A stretch of 64,000 nt of DNA, taken from assembly GCA_037190665.1 (NCBI GenBank), contig JBBCJT010000027.1:1-64000 (forward strand), written 5' to 3'. The DNA comes from JBBCJT01 sp037190665 (GTDB taxonomy: Bacteria; Pseudomonadota; Alphaproteobacteria; Acetobacterales; Acetobacteraceae). The position numbers and the translations under genes were made by a program. This document shows positions 9,734-20,645 of the stretch, in pieces (positions within the stretch are counted from its first letter, which is position 1; each line of letters opens with the position of its first letter). Below the pieces are notes generated by a model. The model was given only the letters and a program-made list of their open reading frames with translations. It searched no databases and was not told the origin of the DNA.

Positions 9734-10783
9734 ATGAATCACTCACATCGCGGCGTCGGTCGCCGCACAGCGCTCGCAGGTCTCGGCGCGGTTGCTGCCG
9801 TGCCGATGCTCGGCAGCCGGTCAGCACAGGCCGCGGGACGTCTCGTGGTCGGCACCTGGGGTGGCGACTACGCGCGGCTGCTGACCAAGAACATCGAGGA
9901 GCCGCTGCTCAAGCCGCAGGGCTTCGACGTGGTGCAGGATCAGGCGTCCAACGCGCCGCGGCAGGCCAAGGTGCTGGCGGAACGGCGGCTGCCGCGCGGC
10001 GGGTCCGACATCCAGGGCTTCTCGGCGGCCAACATCTACGAGCTGGGCGAGGCCGGGGCGGCGGAGAAGATCGACTACAGCAAGCTCAAGAACGCCGACA
10101 AGATCATCCCCGCCTTCCGCTATCCGTTCGGCGTGGGGCACATCTATTCGGGCAAGGTCGTGCTCTACAACCCGAAGCTGATGACCACGCCGCCGGCCGG
10201 GCTCGCGGATGCGATGGACCCGAAGCTCGGCGACAAGATCGGCTTCATCGACATCCAGTACCAGTTCGTCATGGTCTGCGCGGCGCTCGCGGCCGGCGGA
10301 TCGGTGACGGATATCGAGAAGGGCAAGCCGCTGCTGCTCGCGGCACGGAAGGCGGGTGCGCGCATCTACCCGACCAACGAGGCCTTCGCGCAGGCGATGA
10401 AGACGGAGGAGATCGCCACCGGCGTGATGTGGAAGGCCCGCGCGGTGCAGTGGCAGGATGCGGGCATCAACGTGCAGACGGTGGCGCCGAAGGAAGGCGT
10501 GCTGATGTACGTCTCCGGCTTCATGATCCCGAAGAACGCGCCCAACAAGGCCGGCGGCTACGCGTACATGGACGCGATGCTGGAGAAGTCCGCGCAGGAG
10601 GCCTTCGCGGTGGACATGGGCTACAACCCGACCGTCACCAACGCGGTCGTGGCCCCCGACCTGCAGAAGCGCATCGGCTTCACGCCGGAGGAGGAGAAGC
10701 TGCTGGTCGACCTCGACTACGCCTATCTCGCCAAGCACAACAACGAGATGAAGGATTGGTGGGACAAGGTGTTCAAGGCCTGA
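9734..10783 (+). CDS. ABC extracellular solute-binding protein, PotD/family 1-like
   Basis: This 349-aa periplasmic binding protein completes the Pot-like importer. The N-terminus has a twin-arginine-like leader (GRRTALAGLGAVAAVP, cleavage near AQAAG) followed by LVVGTWGGDYARLL, the start seen in PotD-like proteins. The in-frame extension from 9662 overlaps the ATPase stop and lacks a leader, so the ATG at 9734 is preferred; an AGAAGGGGGCGATCTC ribosome site precedes it. The ligand could be a polyamine, an opine-like compound or an aromatic acid. Confidence 0.87.
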   Translation: MNHSHRGVGRRTALAGLGAVAAVPMLGSRSAQAAGRLVVGTWGGDYARLLTKNIEEPLLKPQGFDVVQDQASNAPRQAKVLAERRLPRGGSDIQGFSAANIYELGEAGAAEKIDYSKLKNADKIIPAFRYPFGVGHIYSGKVVLYNPKLMTTPPAGLADAMDPKLGDKIGFIDIQYQFVMVCAALAAGGSVTDIEKGKPLLLAARKAGARIYPTNEAFAQAMKTEEIATGVMWKARAVQWQDAGINVQTVAPKEGVLMYVSGFMIPKNAPNKAGGYAYMDAMLEKSAQEAFAVDMGYNPTVTNAVVAPDLQKRIGFTPEEEKLLVDLDYAYLAKHNNEMKDWWDKVFKA

Positions 10784-10808
10784 ACAGGCACGGGCGGCGG
10801 CAGCGGCG

Positions 10809-11738
10809 ATGAGCGGGCAGGCGGTCCCGGCGGGATCGGGCAGCGGCGGCACGATGGTGCCGCCGCGACCCGTCCGCGCGCGCCGCGCCCGCAGCGGCAC
10901 GCGCGCGGCGGCGGCGATGATCACGCCCGCCACGCTGTTCGTGACCGTGATCCTGCTGCTGCCGCTGCTGTTCCTGCTGCGCTACAGCGTCAACCGCTTC
11001 GTCCCCGGCGAGTTCATGGTCGAGGCGCTGACGGTGGAGAACTACGTCCGCTTCTTCACCGACCCGTATTACACGGCGGTGCTGTGGCGGACGGTGCGCA
11101 TCGCCACCGTGGTGATGCTGATCTGCCTGCTGCTCGGCTTCCCGCTCGCCTACGTGCTGGCGCGCACGCAGAGCCGGTATAAGAACCTGCTGCTGATCTC
11201 GATCGTGCTGCCGCTGTTCGTGGGCAACGCGGTGCGCGCCGCCGGCTGGATGATCGCCTTCGGCAACCGCGGGCTGGTCAACGCGACGCTGCTCTGGCTC
11301 GGCGTGATCGACCAGCCGCTGACCATCATGTTCACCGAGGTCGCGGTCGTCATCGGCATCACTGCGGTGAATCTGCCCTTCATGGTGCTGTCGCTGCAGA
11401 GCGTGATCGAGGGCATCGACCGGTCGGTGGAGGAGGCCGCCTTCAATCTCGGCGCGCCGCCCGGTACCATGGTCTGGCGCGTGCTGCTGCCGCTCGCGAT
11501 GCCCGGCGTGCTCGCCGGCGCGATCCTCACCTTCATCCTGGGCATGAATGCCTATGCCACGCCCGTGCTGGTCGGCGGGCCGAGCTTCCAGATGATGGGA
11601 CCGTTGGTATACGGACAGTTCATCGGCCAGAACAACTGGCCGTTCGGCAGCACGGTCGCCTTCGTGCTCATGACGGCCACGCTGATCCTGACCGCGATCG
11701 CCAACATCCTGGTGCACCGCCGCTACTACCGCGGCTGA
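10809..11738 (+). CDS. ABC transporter permease, PotB-like
   Basis: This 309-aa protein is the second permease of the operon. The first 38 residues are Arg/Gly-rich and cytoplasmic, followed by about six transmembrane helices. The EAA loop (VEEAAFNLGAPPGTMVWRVL) sits near residue 215. PotB/YdcU-type permeases pair with PotC-type ones, which this operon has at 7796. The gene order permease-ATPase-SBP-permease differs from the E. coli potABCD order but contains the same complement. Confidence 0.9.
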   Translation: MSGQAVPAGSGSGGTMVPPRPVRARRARSGTRAAAAMITPATLFVTVILLLPLLFLLRYSVNRFVPGEFMVEALTVENYVRFFTDPYYTAVLWRTVRIATVVMLICLLLGFPLAYVLARTQSRYKNLLLISIVLPLFVGNAVRAAGWMIAFGNRGLVNATLLWLGVIDQPLTIMFTEVAVVIGITAVNLPFMVLSLQSVIEGIDRSVEEAAFNLGAPPGTMVWRVLLPLAMPGVLAGAILTFILGMNAYATPVLVGGPSFQMMGPLVYGQFIGQNNWPFGSTVAFVLMTATLILTAIANILVHRRYYRG

Positions 11739-11831
11739 CCCTTCATCCGCGCGGGCCTGCCCCTGCCCGCCACGTCCTTCCCTTGGCGGCAATCTGCTTT
11801 AGAACGCGCCTTGAGTGCGAAGGACGGGATG

Positions 11832-13511
<1,680 letters not shown>

Positions 13512-13560
13512 GAGGGGAACGCCGCCACTGTCCCCGGCCTGGACGCTCCGCACCGGACGG

Positions 13561-14043
13561 TTGCGCATGGAGCCGGTCGCGTACCGGCACCTTGAGCATC
13601 TGATCGCGCTGAAGTCCGATCCGCGCGTGTTCGCCATCATGCTCGGCGGCGTCCGCACGCCGCTGCGCACGATCGAGGAACTGGCCGCGGAGATGGCGAT
13701 GTGGGCGCGCACCGGCCTCGGCATCTGGGCGGTGTTCGAGGGCGAGACGTTCGTCGGCGTCACCGGCTTCATGGAGCGCGAGGACGGCCGCGGCATCGCG
13801 CTCCGCTTCGCCTTCACCCCCGAAAGCCGCGGCCGTGGTCTGGCGCGGGAGGCGGCGGGGGCCGCGCTGCGCTTCGCGCATGAGGAGGTGCGGCTGCGGC
13901 GCGTGGTCGCGATCGCGCGGGAGGACAATATCGACAGCCGCACCGTCCTCGGCGCGATCGGCATGCGCCCCTCCGGCACCTTCCAGCGCGACGGATATAC
14001 GATGCTGGTGTTCGAGAGCGTGCGCGACGCCTCGGCGCGTTAG
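13561..14043 (+). CDS. GNAT-family acetyltransferase
   Basis: This is a GNAT N-acetyltransferase of the RimJ/RimL sub-type with the acetyl-CoA loop ESRGRGLAREA near residue 90 and the AREDNIDSRTVLGAIGM segment that follows in this family. The substrate is unknown. The TTG at 13561 has no ribosome site. In frame upstream, the codons read TLRTGRL, which is how these proteins normally begin, and AGGAGGGG at 13510-13517 lies 10 nt before a CTG at 13528. The true start may therefore be that CTG (171 aa). It follows ettA closely. Confidence 0.82.
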   Translation: MRMEPVAYRHLEHLIALKSDPRVFAIMLGGVRTPLRTIEELAAEMAMWARTGLGIWAVFEGETFVGVTGFMEREDGRGIALRFAFTPESRGRGLAREAAGAALRFAHEEVRLRRVVAIAREDNIDSRTVLGAIGMRPSGTFQRDGYTMLVFESVRDASAR

Positions 14044-14202
14044 GGTATTTTCCGCCGACGCGGAGAGGGCACCGGCCCGAGCCCCCGCCGGCAGCGGCCG
14101 CCGGACTGCCAGCTTCCCTTGGGCCGGGCCATCTGCCTACAGTGCCGCCCCATGGCCGCAACGACGGCCAGACAAGAAATAGGGGCTCGGGAGGATACCA
14201 AC

Positions 14203-15198
14203 ATGCAGCGTCGCCATCTTCTGGCGGGCAGCGCCGTCGTGCTCGGCGCGCCGGCCATCGTCGGCCGTGCGGCCGCGCAGGCCATCGCACTGAACGGCGC
14301 CGTCCAGTTCAACGACGAACACGCCTTCACCAAGTCGCTGGTGAAGTTCGAGGAGCTGGTCCGCCAGTACTACGGCAAGCCGATCCAGTTCACGCTGCAC
14401 AAGAACAGCAGCCTGGGGCTGGAGAAGCAGTATTTCGAGTACATGGCCCAGGGCCGGGCGGTCGATTACGGCATCGTCTCGCCCGCGCACATGTCCACCT
14501 TCAGCCGCGCCGCACCGTTCATCGACGCGCCGTTCCTGTTCCGCGACCTCGCGCACTGGAACAAGGTGCTCGACGAGGACATGCTCAAGCCGATCGCGGA
14601 CGAGGTGGAGCAGCGTTCCGGCGTGATGCTGGTCGGCTACGCGGGCGGCGGCATCCGCAACGTGTTCGCGAACAAGGCGGTCACCAACCTCGCCGAGGCG
14701 CACGGGCTGAAGATCCGCGTGCAGGGCGCGCCGATCTGGAGCCGCACCTTCCAGGCCGCCGGCTTCTCGCCGACCGTGATCGCCTACAACGAGGTCTACA
14801 ACGCGATCCAGAACAACGTGATCCAGGCCGGCGAGAACGAGGCGGCGGGCGTGGAGCAGATGCGATTCTACGAGGTCGCGCCCAACCTCGCGATGACCGA
14901 GCACGCGATCACGATCCGGCCGATCTGCTTCAGCTCGCGCACCTTCAAAACCCTGCCGGCCGACCTGCAGGCGGCCATCCATCGCGCGGGCAAGGAGGCG
15001 GGCGCCTTCGGCCGGCAGGTGGAGAGCAGCGAGGACACGCAGAAGCTGGACGCGCTGGAGAAGGCCGGGAAGCTGAAGCGGATCGCCTTCGCCGACCGTG
15101 CGGAGATGAAGAAGCGCGTCGATCCGGTGATGGCCGCCTACGCCAAGGAGATCGGCGTGGACGGCATCCTGAGCCGCATGAACGCGCTGACCAGCTAG
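14203..15198 (+). CDS. dctP: TRAP transporter solute-binding protein (DctP family)
   Basis: This 331-aa periplasmic receptor belongs to a tripartite ATP-independent importer for C4-dicarboxylates or related organic acids. The leader MQRRHLLAGSAVVLGAP is cleaved near RAAAQ. DctP landmarks include QYFEYMAQGRAVDYGIV, the FIDAPFLFRD segment and the conserved arginine region LKIRVQGAPIW that contacts the carboxylate. The ATG at 14203 follows a GGGAGGAT site. It starts the dctPQM operon, with dctQ 70 nt downstream. Confidence 0.92.
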   Translation: MQRRHLLAGSAVVLGAPAIVGRAAAQAIALNGAVQFNDEHAFTKSLVKFEELVRQYYGKPIQFTLHKNSSLGLEKQYFEYMAQGRAVDYGIVSPAHMSTFSRAAPFIDAPFLFRDLAHWNKVLDEDMLKPIADEVEQRSGVMLVGYAGGGIRNVFANKAVTNLAEAHGLKIRVQGAPIWSRTFQAAGFSPTVIAYNEVYNAIQNNVIQAGENEAAGVEQMRFYEVAPNLAMTEHAITIRPICFSSRTFKTLPADLQAAIHRAGKEAGAFGRQVESSEDTQKLDALEKAGKLKRIAFADRAEMKKRVDPVMAAYAKEIGVDGILSRMNALTS

Positions 15199-15268
15199 AA
15201 CCCGTGCCACAGGTCGCGGCCGGCGCATCCTCGCGCGCCGGCCGCCTCATCCCTCCTGAAGCAGGTTG

Positions 15269-15799
15269 ATGCCGATGATCCGCCGTATCGCGGACGCCTA
15301 TGCACGGCTGCTGTCACTGCTGCTGGTCATCACCGTCGCCGTGCTGGTGCTGCCGGTGACGCTGCAGATCTTCAGCCGCTTCACCGACCTGATCCCGCAT
15401 TACATCTGGACGGAGGAGATGGCGCGCTTCCTCTTCGTCTGGATGGTCATGCTGGGTGCCGCGCTCGGCGTGCGGGAGGGCACCCATTTCGTCGTGGACG
15501 TGTTCCCGCCGCTCTCCACCCATCGCGATGCCATCCTGAGCCTGGTCGGCTGCCTCGCCGTGCTGGTGCTCGCGGTGGTGTTCGTCTGGTGGGGGTGGGA
15601 GTTCACCGCCTTCGCCTGGTACCGGATCAGCGAGCTTGCCGAACTGCCGTTGTGGGTGATCCACATCGCCTGGCCGCTCACCGGCCTGAGCTGGCTGCTG
15701 TTCGGCGGCATCGCGATCGCGGACGCCGTCGCCACCCTGCGCGCCCCGGACCGTCCTGCGCGGCGGCGGGCGGAGGACATCGGCAAGGGGGCGCTGTAG
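15269..15799 (+). CDS. dctQ: TRAP transporter small membrane subunit (DctQ family)
   Basis: This 176-aa inner-membrane protein has four predicted transmembrane helices; the conserved IWTEEMARFLFVWMVMLGAA segment lies between helices 1 and 2, with GTHFVVDVF after it. DctQ partners DctM in the Na+- or H+-driven translocator. A TTG at 15266 or ATG at 15275 are alternative starts. It is followed after 2 nt by dctM, so translational coupling is likely. Confidence 0.92.
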   Translation: MPMIRRIADAYARLLSLLLVITVAVLVLPVTLQIFSRFTDLIPHYIWTEEMARFLFVWMVMLGAALGVREGTHFVVDVFPPLSTHRDAILSLVGCLAVLVLAVVFVWWGWEFTAFAWYRISELAELPLWVIHIAWPLTGLSWLLFGGIAIADAVATLRAPDRPARRRAEDIGKGAL

Positions 15800-15801
15800 C
15801 C

Positions 15802-17115
15802 ATGCAGGTGCTCTCCTCCGGCCAGGCGGCGGCGATCCTGTTCGGCGTGTTCTTCGGGCTGCTCGCGCTGCGCGTGCCCGTCGCCTTCGCGCTCGGCATC
15901 GCCACCCTGCCGATCGTGCTGATCGAACCGCGGCTCGACCCGATGCTGCTGGTCGGCGAGACGTTCAACGCCTTCAACAGCTTCATCCTGCTCGCCGTGC
16001 CGTTCTTCCTGCTGACCGCGAACCTGATGAACGTCGGCGGCATCACCGACCGGCTGATCCGCCTGTCGCGCGCGCTGGTCGGCCATTTCCCGGGCAGCCT
16101 CGCGCAGATCAACGTGGTGCTGTCGATCTTCTTCGCCGGCATCTCCGGCAGCTCCACCGCGGACGCGGCGAGCCAGAGCAAGATCTTCATCGAGGCGCAG
16201 CGGCGGGAGGGATACGACGACAGCTTCTCGGTCGCGATCACCGCGGTCTCTGCCGTGCTCGCCGTCATCATCCCGCCCTCGATCCTGATGATCGTCTGGG
16301 GCGGCATCCTGACGGTCTCGATCGGCGGGCTGTTCCTCGCGGGCGTGGTGCCCGGCCTGCTGATCGGGCTGGTGCAGATGGCGACCGTGCATGTCTACGC
16401 GAAGCTGCGCGGCTACCCGACCTATCCGCGCGCGACGCTGCGCGAGGCGTTCTGCGCCATGGTGGTCGCGGTGCCGGCGATGATGACGCCGTTCATCATC
16501 ATCGGCGGCAAGATCTTCGGCTGGTTCACCGCGACCGAAAGCGCCTGCATCGCGGTGCTGTACGCCGGGGCGCTGTCGCTGGTCGTCTATCGGGAGATGG
16601 ACCTGAGGGGTCTCTACGTCGCGCTGCTGGATACCGGAAAGCTCGCCGCCGTGGCGCTGTTCTGCGTCGGCACCGCGAGCGCCTTCGGCTGGCTGCTCGC
16701 CTACTACCAGATCCCGGCCGCGCTGCTGTCGGGGGTGGTGGAATGGAAGATGGGCATCACCGCCACCGGCTTCTTCATCGCGGCGGTCTTCCTCGTCGTC
16801 GGCTGCTTCCTCGATGCGCTGCCCGCGATCATCATCGTCGGCACGATCCTGCAGCCGGTGGCGCAGGCGGCGGGGATGGACCCCATCCATTTCGCGATGG
16901 TGGGCATCGTCTCGCTGGCCTTCGGGCTGGTCACGCCGCCCTACGGGCTGTGCCTGCTGATCGCCTGCTCGGTCGCGGGGCTGCGCATGTCGGAGGCGCT
17001 GAAGGACACGGTGATCATGCTGATGCCCATGCTGGGCGTGCTGGCGCTCGTGATCCTCTGGCCCGGGCTGGTGCTGTTCCTGCCGAGCCTGATCAGCCCG
17101 GAATTCCTGAACTGA
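15802..17115 (+). CDS. dctM: TRAP transporter large permease (DctM family)
   Basis: This 437-aa inner-membrane protein has about 12 transmembrane helices and is the ion-coupled translocation subunit of the TRAP importer. Family hallmarks include FAGISGSSTADAASQSK near residue 112, the PPSILMIVWG segment and TPPYGLCLLIACSVAG near the end. It completes the dctPQM operon. Nothing suggests truncation or fusion with DctQ. Confidence 0.94.
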   Translation: MQVLSSGQAAAILFGVFFGLLALRVPVAFALGIATLPIVLIEPRLDPMLLVGETFNAFNSFILLAVPFFLLTANLMNVGGITDRLIRLSRALVGHFPGSLAQINVVLSIFFAGISGSSTADAASQSKIFIEAQRREGYDDSFSVAITAVSAVLAVIIPPSILMIVWGGILTVSIGGLFLAGVVPGLLIGLVQMATVHVYAKLRGYPTYPRATLREAFCAMVVAVPAMMTPFIIIGGKIFGWFTATESACIAVLYAGALSLVVYREMDLRGLYVALLDTGKLAAVALFCVGTASAFGWLLAYYQIPAALLSGVVEWKMGITATGFFIAAVFLVVGCFLDALPAIIIVGTILQPVAQAAGMDPIHFAMVGIVSLAFGLVTPPYGLCLLIACSVAGLRMSEALKDTVIMLMPMLGVLALVILWPGLVLFLPSLISPEFLN

Positions 17116-17198
17116 CGGGAGCCGCGCGCCGGCGCGGCCTTTGACAGCGCCGGCGCCGCGTGCTGCACCGCCGCCTCGTCAGCACAGGAGACGGCGGC

Positions 17199-17777
17199 AT
17201 GATGGCCTCCCCGCGCGAATGGTTCGCGGATTCGATCGCGGTCCTGCAGGGGACGGCGGGTTCGGCCGCGATGGATGCGGTGCGCGATGCCGCCGCCGCC
17301 TGCGGCCGGGCGCTCGCGGACGGGCTGCCGGTGCTGGTCTGCGGCAATGGCGGATCGGCTGCGGATGCGCAGCACATCACCGGCGAACTGGTCGGCCGCT
17401 TCCTGAAGGAACGGCGGGGCCTGAACGTGATATGCCTCGCCGACAACGCCGCCACGCTGACCGCCTGGGCGAACGACTATTCATATGAAGACGTGTTCGC
17501 CCGGCAGGTGGAGGCTTACGGGCGCAAGGGCGCGGTGCTGATCGGCCTGTCCACCAGCGGCAATTCCGCCAATGTCGTGCGGGCTTTCGAACGCGCCCGC
17601 GCCGACGGGCTGGTCACGGTGGCGTTCACCGGGGAAGGGGGCGGCAAACTCGCCGCGCTATCCGACCATCTGATCGCGGTGCCCAGCCGCAGCACGCCGC
17701 TGATCCAGCAGGCGCATCTGTGCCTGTATCACTGGCTGTGCGCGGCGATCGAGGCGGAGGTGGCCGGCGCCGCCTGA
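17199..17777 (+). CDS. gmhA: Phosphoheptose isomerase (SIS domain)
   Basis: This 192-aa SIS-domain enzyme converts sedoheptulose 7-phosphate to D-glycero-D-manno-heptose 7-phosphate, the first step of LPS inner-core heptose synthesis. CGNGGSAADAQHITGEL (about residues 48-64) and GLSTSGNSANVVRAF are the two substrate-binding segments of GmhA. The ATG at 17199 follows CAGGAG; a GTG at 17160 is a weaker alternative. No other heptose gene (gmhB, hldE) adjoins it, and its closeness to the TRAP operon is probably incidental. Confidence 0.88.
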   Translation: MMASPREWFADSIAVLQGTAGSAAMDAVRDAAAACGRALADGLPVLVCGNGGSAADAQHITGELVGRFLKERRGLNVICLADNAATLTAWANDYSYEDVFARQVEAYGRKGAVLIGLSTSGNSANVVRAFERARADGLVTVAFTGEGGGKLAALSDHLIAVPSRSTPLIQQAHLCLYHWLCAAIEAEVAGAA

Positions 17778-17792
17778 CGCCGGCCGCGCGTA

Positions 17793-18281
17793 TCAGGCCG
17801 CGCCGCGGGCCAGCCGCGTGCGGTCGCCGCGGATGATCAGCACGCGCTCGCCGGGCACGAAGCGGTCCTCGTTGCTCTGCACCACCGCGATCGTGCCGCC
17901 GCCTTCTTCCTGGATGATGAATTCCGTCGCGGTGCCGCGGCCGACCTGATTCTGGATGGCATTGCCAGCGAGCCCGCCGATCAGCGCGCCGCCCAGCGCG
18001 CCGAGGATGTTGGACCGCGTGTCGCCGCCGATGAAGCTGCCGGCCACGCCGCCCGCGGCGGCACCCGCGAACGTGCCGACGCCCGGCCCGCCGCCGCTGC
18101 CGTCGATCTGCACCTCCCGCATCGACAGGATGGTCCCGTGCGAGACGCTGGCCGTGCGGCCGATCGCGGCGGAGCTGAAGGTGGTGTTCGTGTTGGTCGG
18201 GGGCGCGCAGGCGGCGAGCCCGCCACCGAGGGCGGCGATGACGGCCAAGGCGCGCAGTGCGGATGGTGCAGCGAGACGCAT
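17793..18281 (-). CDS. Glycine-zipper outer-membrane lipoprotein (Pcp/SlyB-like)
   Basis: This 162-aa lipoprotein has a signal peptide with a lipobox LAAC (Cys25). Two glycine-zipper stretches, GTFAGAAAGGVAGSFIGG and ILGALGGALIGGLAGNAIQ (about residues 75-115), are the membrane-inserting core of 17-kDa-antigen/SlyB/Pcp proteins. The C-terminal third is a small beta domain. The role is likely envelope integrity or assembly. It is convergent with gmhA and divergent from the lytic transglycosylase; the ATG at 18281 is chosen because it places the lipobox correctly. Confidence 0.85.
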   Translation of the reverse strand: MRLAAPSALRALAVIAALGGGLAACAPPTNTNTTFSSAAIGRTASVSHGTILSMREVQIDGSGGGPGVGTFAGAAAGGVAGSFIGGDTRSNILGALGGALIGGLAGNAIQNQVGRGTATEFIIQEEGGGTIAVVQSNEDRFVPGERVLIIRGDRTRLARGAA

Positions 18282-18548
18282 GGGTAGTCCTCCGTTCGGC
18301 GCGCGACCTGCCCGCGGATCGTGGCGGCCGGATGGCGATTGCATTGCTGAACCATACAACGCGCCAGGGCGATGTGCATCTGCACCACCTGCGGTCGAAT
18401 TGCACGAAGTTGCGAACTCTGCCTTGAAAAAGACTTCAGCCGGCGTTAGGCACTTACGCGACAGTCTTGATCAACTTCCTCAGCGGTGGCCGCTCTGGCC
18501 GTCGTCCCACGGGCTTTGCCCGTGGCGCATAAGAAGGTGCGCCCCCGC

Positions 18549-19640
18549 ATGCGCTTCCGGCCCGGACCCCTGATCGCCGTCCTCGCCCTCGCGCTGCTGT
18601 CGGCCTGCGCCTCCAACCAGCAGGGATCCCGCAACGCGGCCGACTACGCGGCCCGCGCGTCGCGCAGCTATGCCCCGCCGGGCCCGGCGGACGATCCCTG
18701 GGGTCCCTACATCGTCGAGGCGTCCAAGCGCTTCGACGTGCCGGAGCGCTGGATCCGCGAGGTGATGCGCCAGGAATCCGGCGGCCGGACGCATATGAAC
18801 GGCGCGCCGATCACCTCCACGGCCGGCGCGATGGGGCTGATGCAGGTGATGCCGGGGACCTACGAGGAGCTCCGCGCCAAGCACGGCCTCGGGCCCGACC
18901 CCTACCACCCCTATGACAGCATCATGGCGGGCACGGCCTACATCCGCGAGATGTACGACCTCTACGGCTCCCCCGGCTTCCTCGCCGCCTACAATGCCGG
19001 CCCCCGGCGGCTGGAGGACTACCTGTACCGCCGCCGCGGCCTGCCGGACGAGACGCGGCGCTACGTCGCCAGCGTCGGTCCCTACGTGGTGGACAACCAC
19101 CCGCAGCGCCGCGCGCCGGCGGAGGTCTACGCCGCGGCTGCGATCCCGCTGAACATCCCGCGCGGCGGCCGTGGTGCGACCCAGTACGCCCGCGCCGGCG
19201 GAAGCTCGCGCGATGCCGCGCAGCCGTCCCGTCGGGAAGTGCAGGTGGCGCAGCTTCAGGCCCCGCCGCGGCAGTCTTCGGCGATCCAGACGGCCTCGAT
19301 CCCGGCCCCCGCGCCGACGCGGTCAGGCGGGTTCGGCCTGATCCCGCAGGCGCAGGCCTCCACCCTGCCGCGCGCGCCGGTCGCTGGCGGCGCCTGGGCC
19401 GTGCAGGTCGGAGCCTTCGCCTCCGAAAGCCAGGCGCGCGGGGCCATCGGCCGTGCGAAGACCCAGGCGCGCGAGCTGGGCACGGCGCGCACGTCCGTCA
19501 CCTCGGTGCGGCAGTCGCGCGGCACGCTCTACCGTGCGCGGGTCGTCGGCCTGTCGCGGGATTCCGCCGTCTCCGCCTGCGAGCGCATCTCCCGCGCCCG
19601 GGGCAACTGCATGGTCCTGTCGCCGGACGCCCAGGGCTAA
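18549..19640 (+). CDS. Lytic transglycosylase with C-terminal SPOR domain (lipoprotein)
   Basis: This 363-aa envelope protein has a lipobox LSAC (Cys20), an SLT domain from about residue 50 to 190 with catalytic Glu76 in RQESGGRTHMNG, GAMGLMQVMPGTY and AAYNAGPRRLEDYL, a long Pro/Ala/Ser-rich linker, and a SPOR domain over the last 75 residues (GGAWAVQVGAFASESQA). SPOR binds denuded glycan strands at the septum, so a role in daughter-cell separation is plausible. The architecture resembles RlpA in its SPOR tail but has an SLT catalytic domain instead of a double-psi barrel. Confidence 0.88.
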   Translation: MRFRPGPLIAVLALALLSACASNQQGSRNAADYAARASRSYAPPGPADDPWGPYIVEASKRFDVPERWIREVMRQESGGRTHMNGAPITSTAGAMGLMQVMPGTYEELRAKHGLGPDPYHPYDSIMAGTAYIREMYDLYGSPGFLAAYNAGPRRLEDYLYRRRGLPDETRRYVASVGPYVVDNHPQRRAPAEVYAAAAIPLNIPRGGRGATQYARAGGSSRDAAQPSRREVQVAQLQAPPRQSSAIQTASIPAPAPTRSGGFGLIPQAQASTLPRAPVAGGAWAVQVGAFASESQARGAIGRAKTQARELGTARTSVTSVRQSRGTLYRARVVGLSRDSAVSACERISRARGNCMVLSPDAQG

Positions 19641-19685
19641 AGCCCGAACCGCCGGCGGTCGCCACCCGGCAGCGATGGGCGGGGT

Positions 19686-20645
19686 TCAGTCCACCGACGC
19701 GCCGGACGCCCGCACGATCGGCGCCCATTTCTCCGTCTCGCGCGCCATGTGCGCGGCGAACTCGGCCGGGGTGGAGGGGCGCGGCTCCGCCCCCTGGCGT
19801 TTCAATGTGGCCGACACCTCCGGATCCGTCAGCGTTCCGACGAGGGCTGCGCTCAGCTTGGCCTTGACCGGTTCCGGCAGGCCCCGCGGCCCCAGCAGCC
19901 CGTACCAGTTCTCCGCCGCGTAGCCGGTCACGCCGGCTTCCGCGATCGTCGGCAGGTCCGGCAGCAGTGCGGACCGCGTCGCCGTCGGCACCGCGAGCGC
20001 GCGCAGCTTGCCCACCTGCACGTGCGGCAGGACGGTGGGCGCGGTGGCGATGGAGAAATCCACCTTGCCCGACAGCAGGTCGGTGATGAGCGGGCCGCCG
20101 CCGCGATAGGGCACGTGCACCATCCGCGCCCCGGTCATGCTGTCGAGCAGCGCGCCCCCCAGATGCCCGGCCCCGCCCACGCCCGAGGAGGCATAGGTGA
20201 TCGTGCCCGGGTTCGCCTTCGCCGCGGCGACGAGGTCCGCCACGCTGTGCCAGGGCCGGTCGACCGGGACGACGAGGATGTTGGTGATCTCCGCCACCAG
20301 CCCGATCGGATCGAGGTCCCGCGCCGGGTCGAAGGGCAGGGATTTATAGAGCGACGGGTTGATCGACAGCGCGCCGATCGTGCCCATCAGCAGCGTGTAC
20401 CCGTCGGCCGGGGCGCGGACGACGGCCTCCGTCGCGATGTTGCCGCCCGCGCCGGGCCGGTTGTCCACGACGATGGTCTGCCCGAGCAGCGCCCCGAAGC
20501 GCGGGGCGAGCGCGCGGGTCGTGATGTCCGTCGCACCCCCGGCCGCGAAGCCGACCACGATGCGCACGGGGCGGGATGGATAGTCGTCTCCCTGCGCAAG
20601 GGCGGGCGCGGCGAGACATGACGCGAGCAGGCTCCGGCGACGCAT
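19686..20645 (-). CDS. Bug/TctC-family tripartite tricarboxylate binding protein (orphan)
   Basis: This 319-aa periplasmic receptor has a leader (MRRRSLLASCLAAPALAQ), the N-terminal YPSRPVRIVVGFAAGGATDI, the VDNRPGAGGNIATEAV motif near residue 70 and PYRGGGPLITDLLSG, all Bug signatures for carboxylate or amide ligands. No tctA or tctB lies nearby, which is common because these receptors far outnumber the membrane components in such genomes. The ATG at 20645 begins the leader; the frame is open upstream to 20711. Confidence 0.9.
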   Translation of the reverse strand: MRRRSLLASCLAAPALAQGDDYPSRPVRIVVGFAAGGATDITTRALAPRFGALLGQTIVVDNRPGAGGNIATEAVVRAPADGYTLLMGTIGALSINPSLYKSLPFDPARDLDPIGLVAEITNILVVPVDRPWHSVADLVAAAKANPGTITYASSGVGGAGHLGGALLDSMTGARMVHVPYRGGGPLITDLLSGKVDFSIATAPTVLPHVQVGKLRALAVPTATRSALLPDLPTIAEAGVTGYAAENWYGLLGPRGLPEPVKAKLSAALVGTLTDPEVSATLKRQGAEPRPSTPAEFAAHMARETEKWAPIVRASGASVD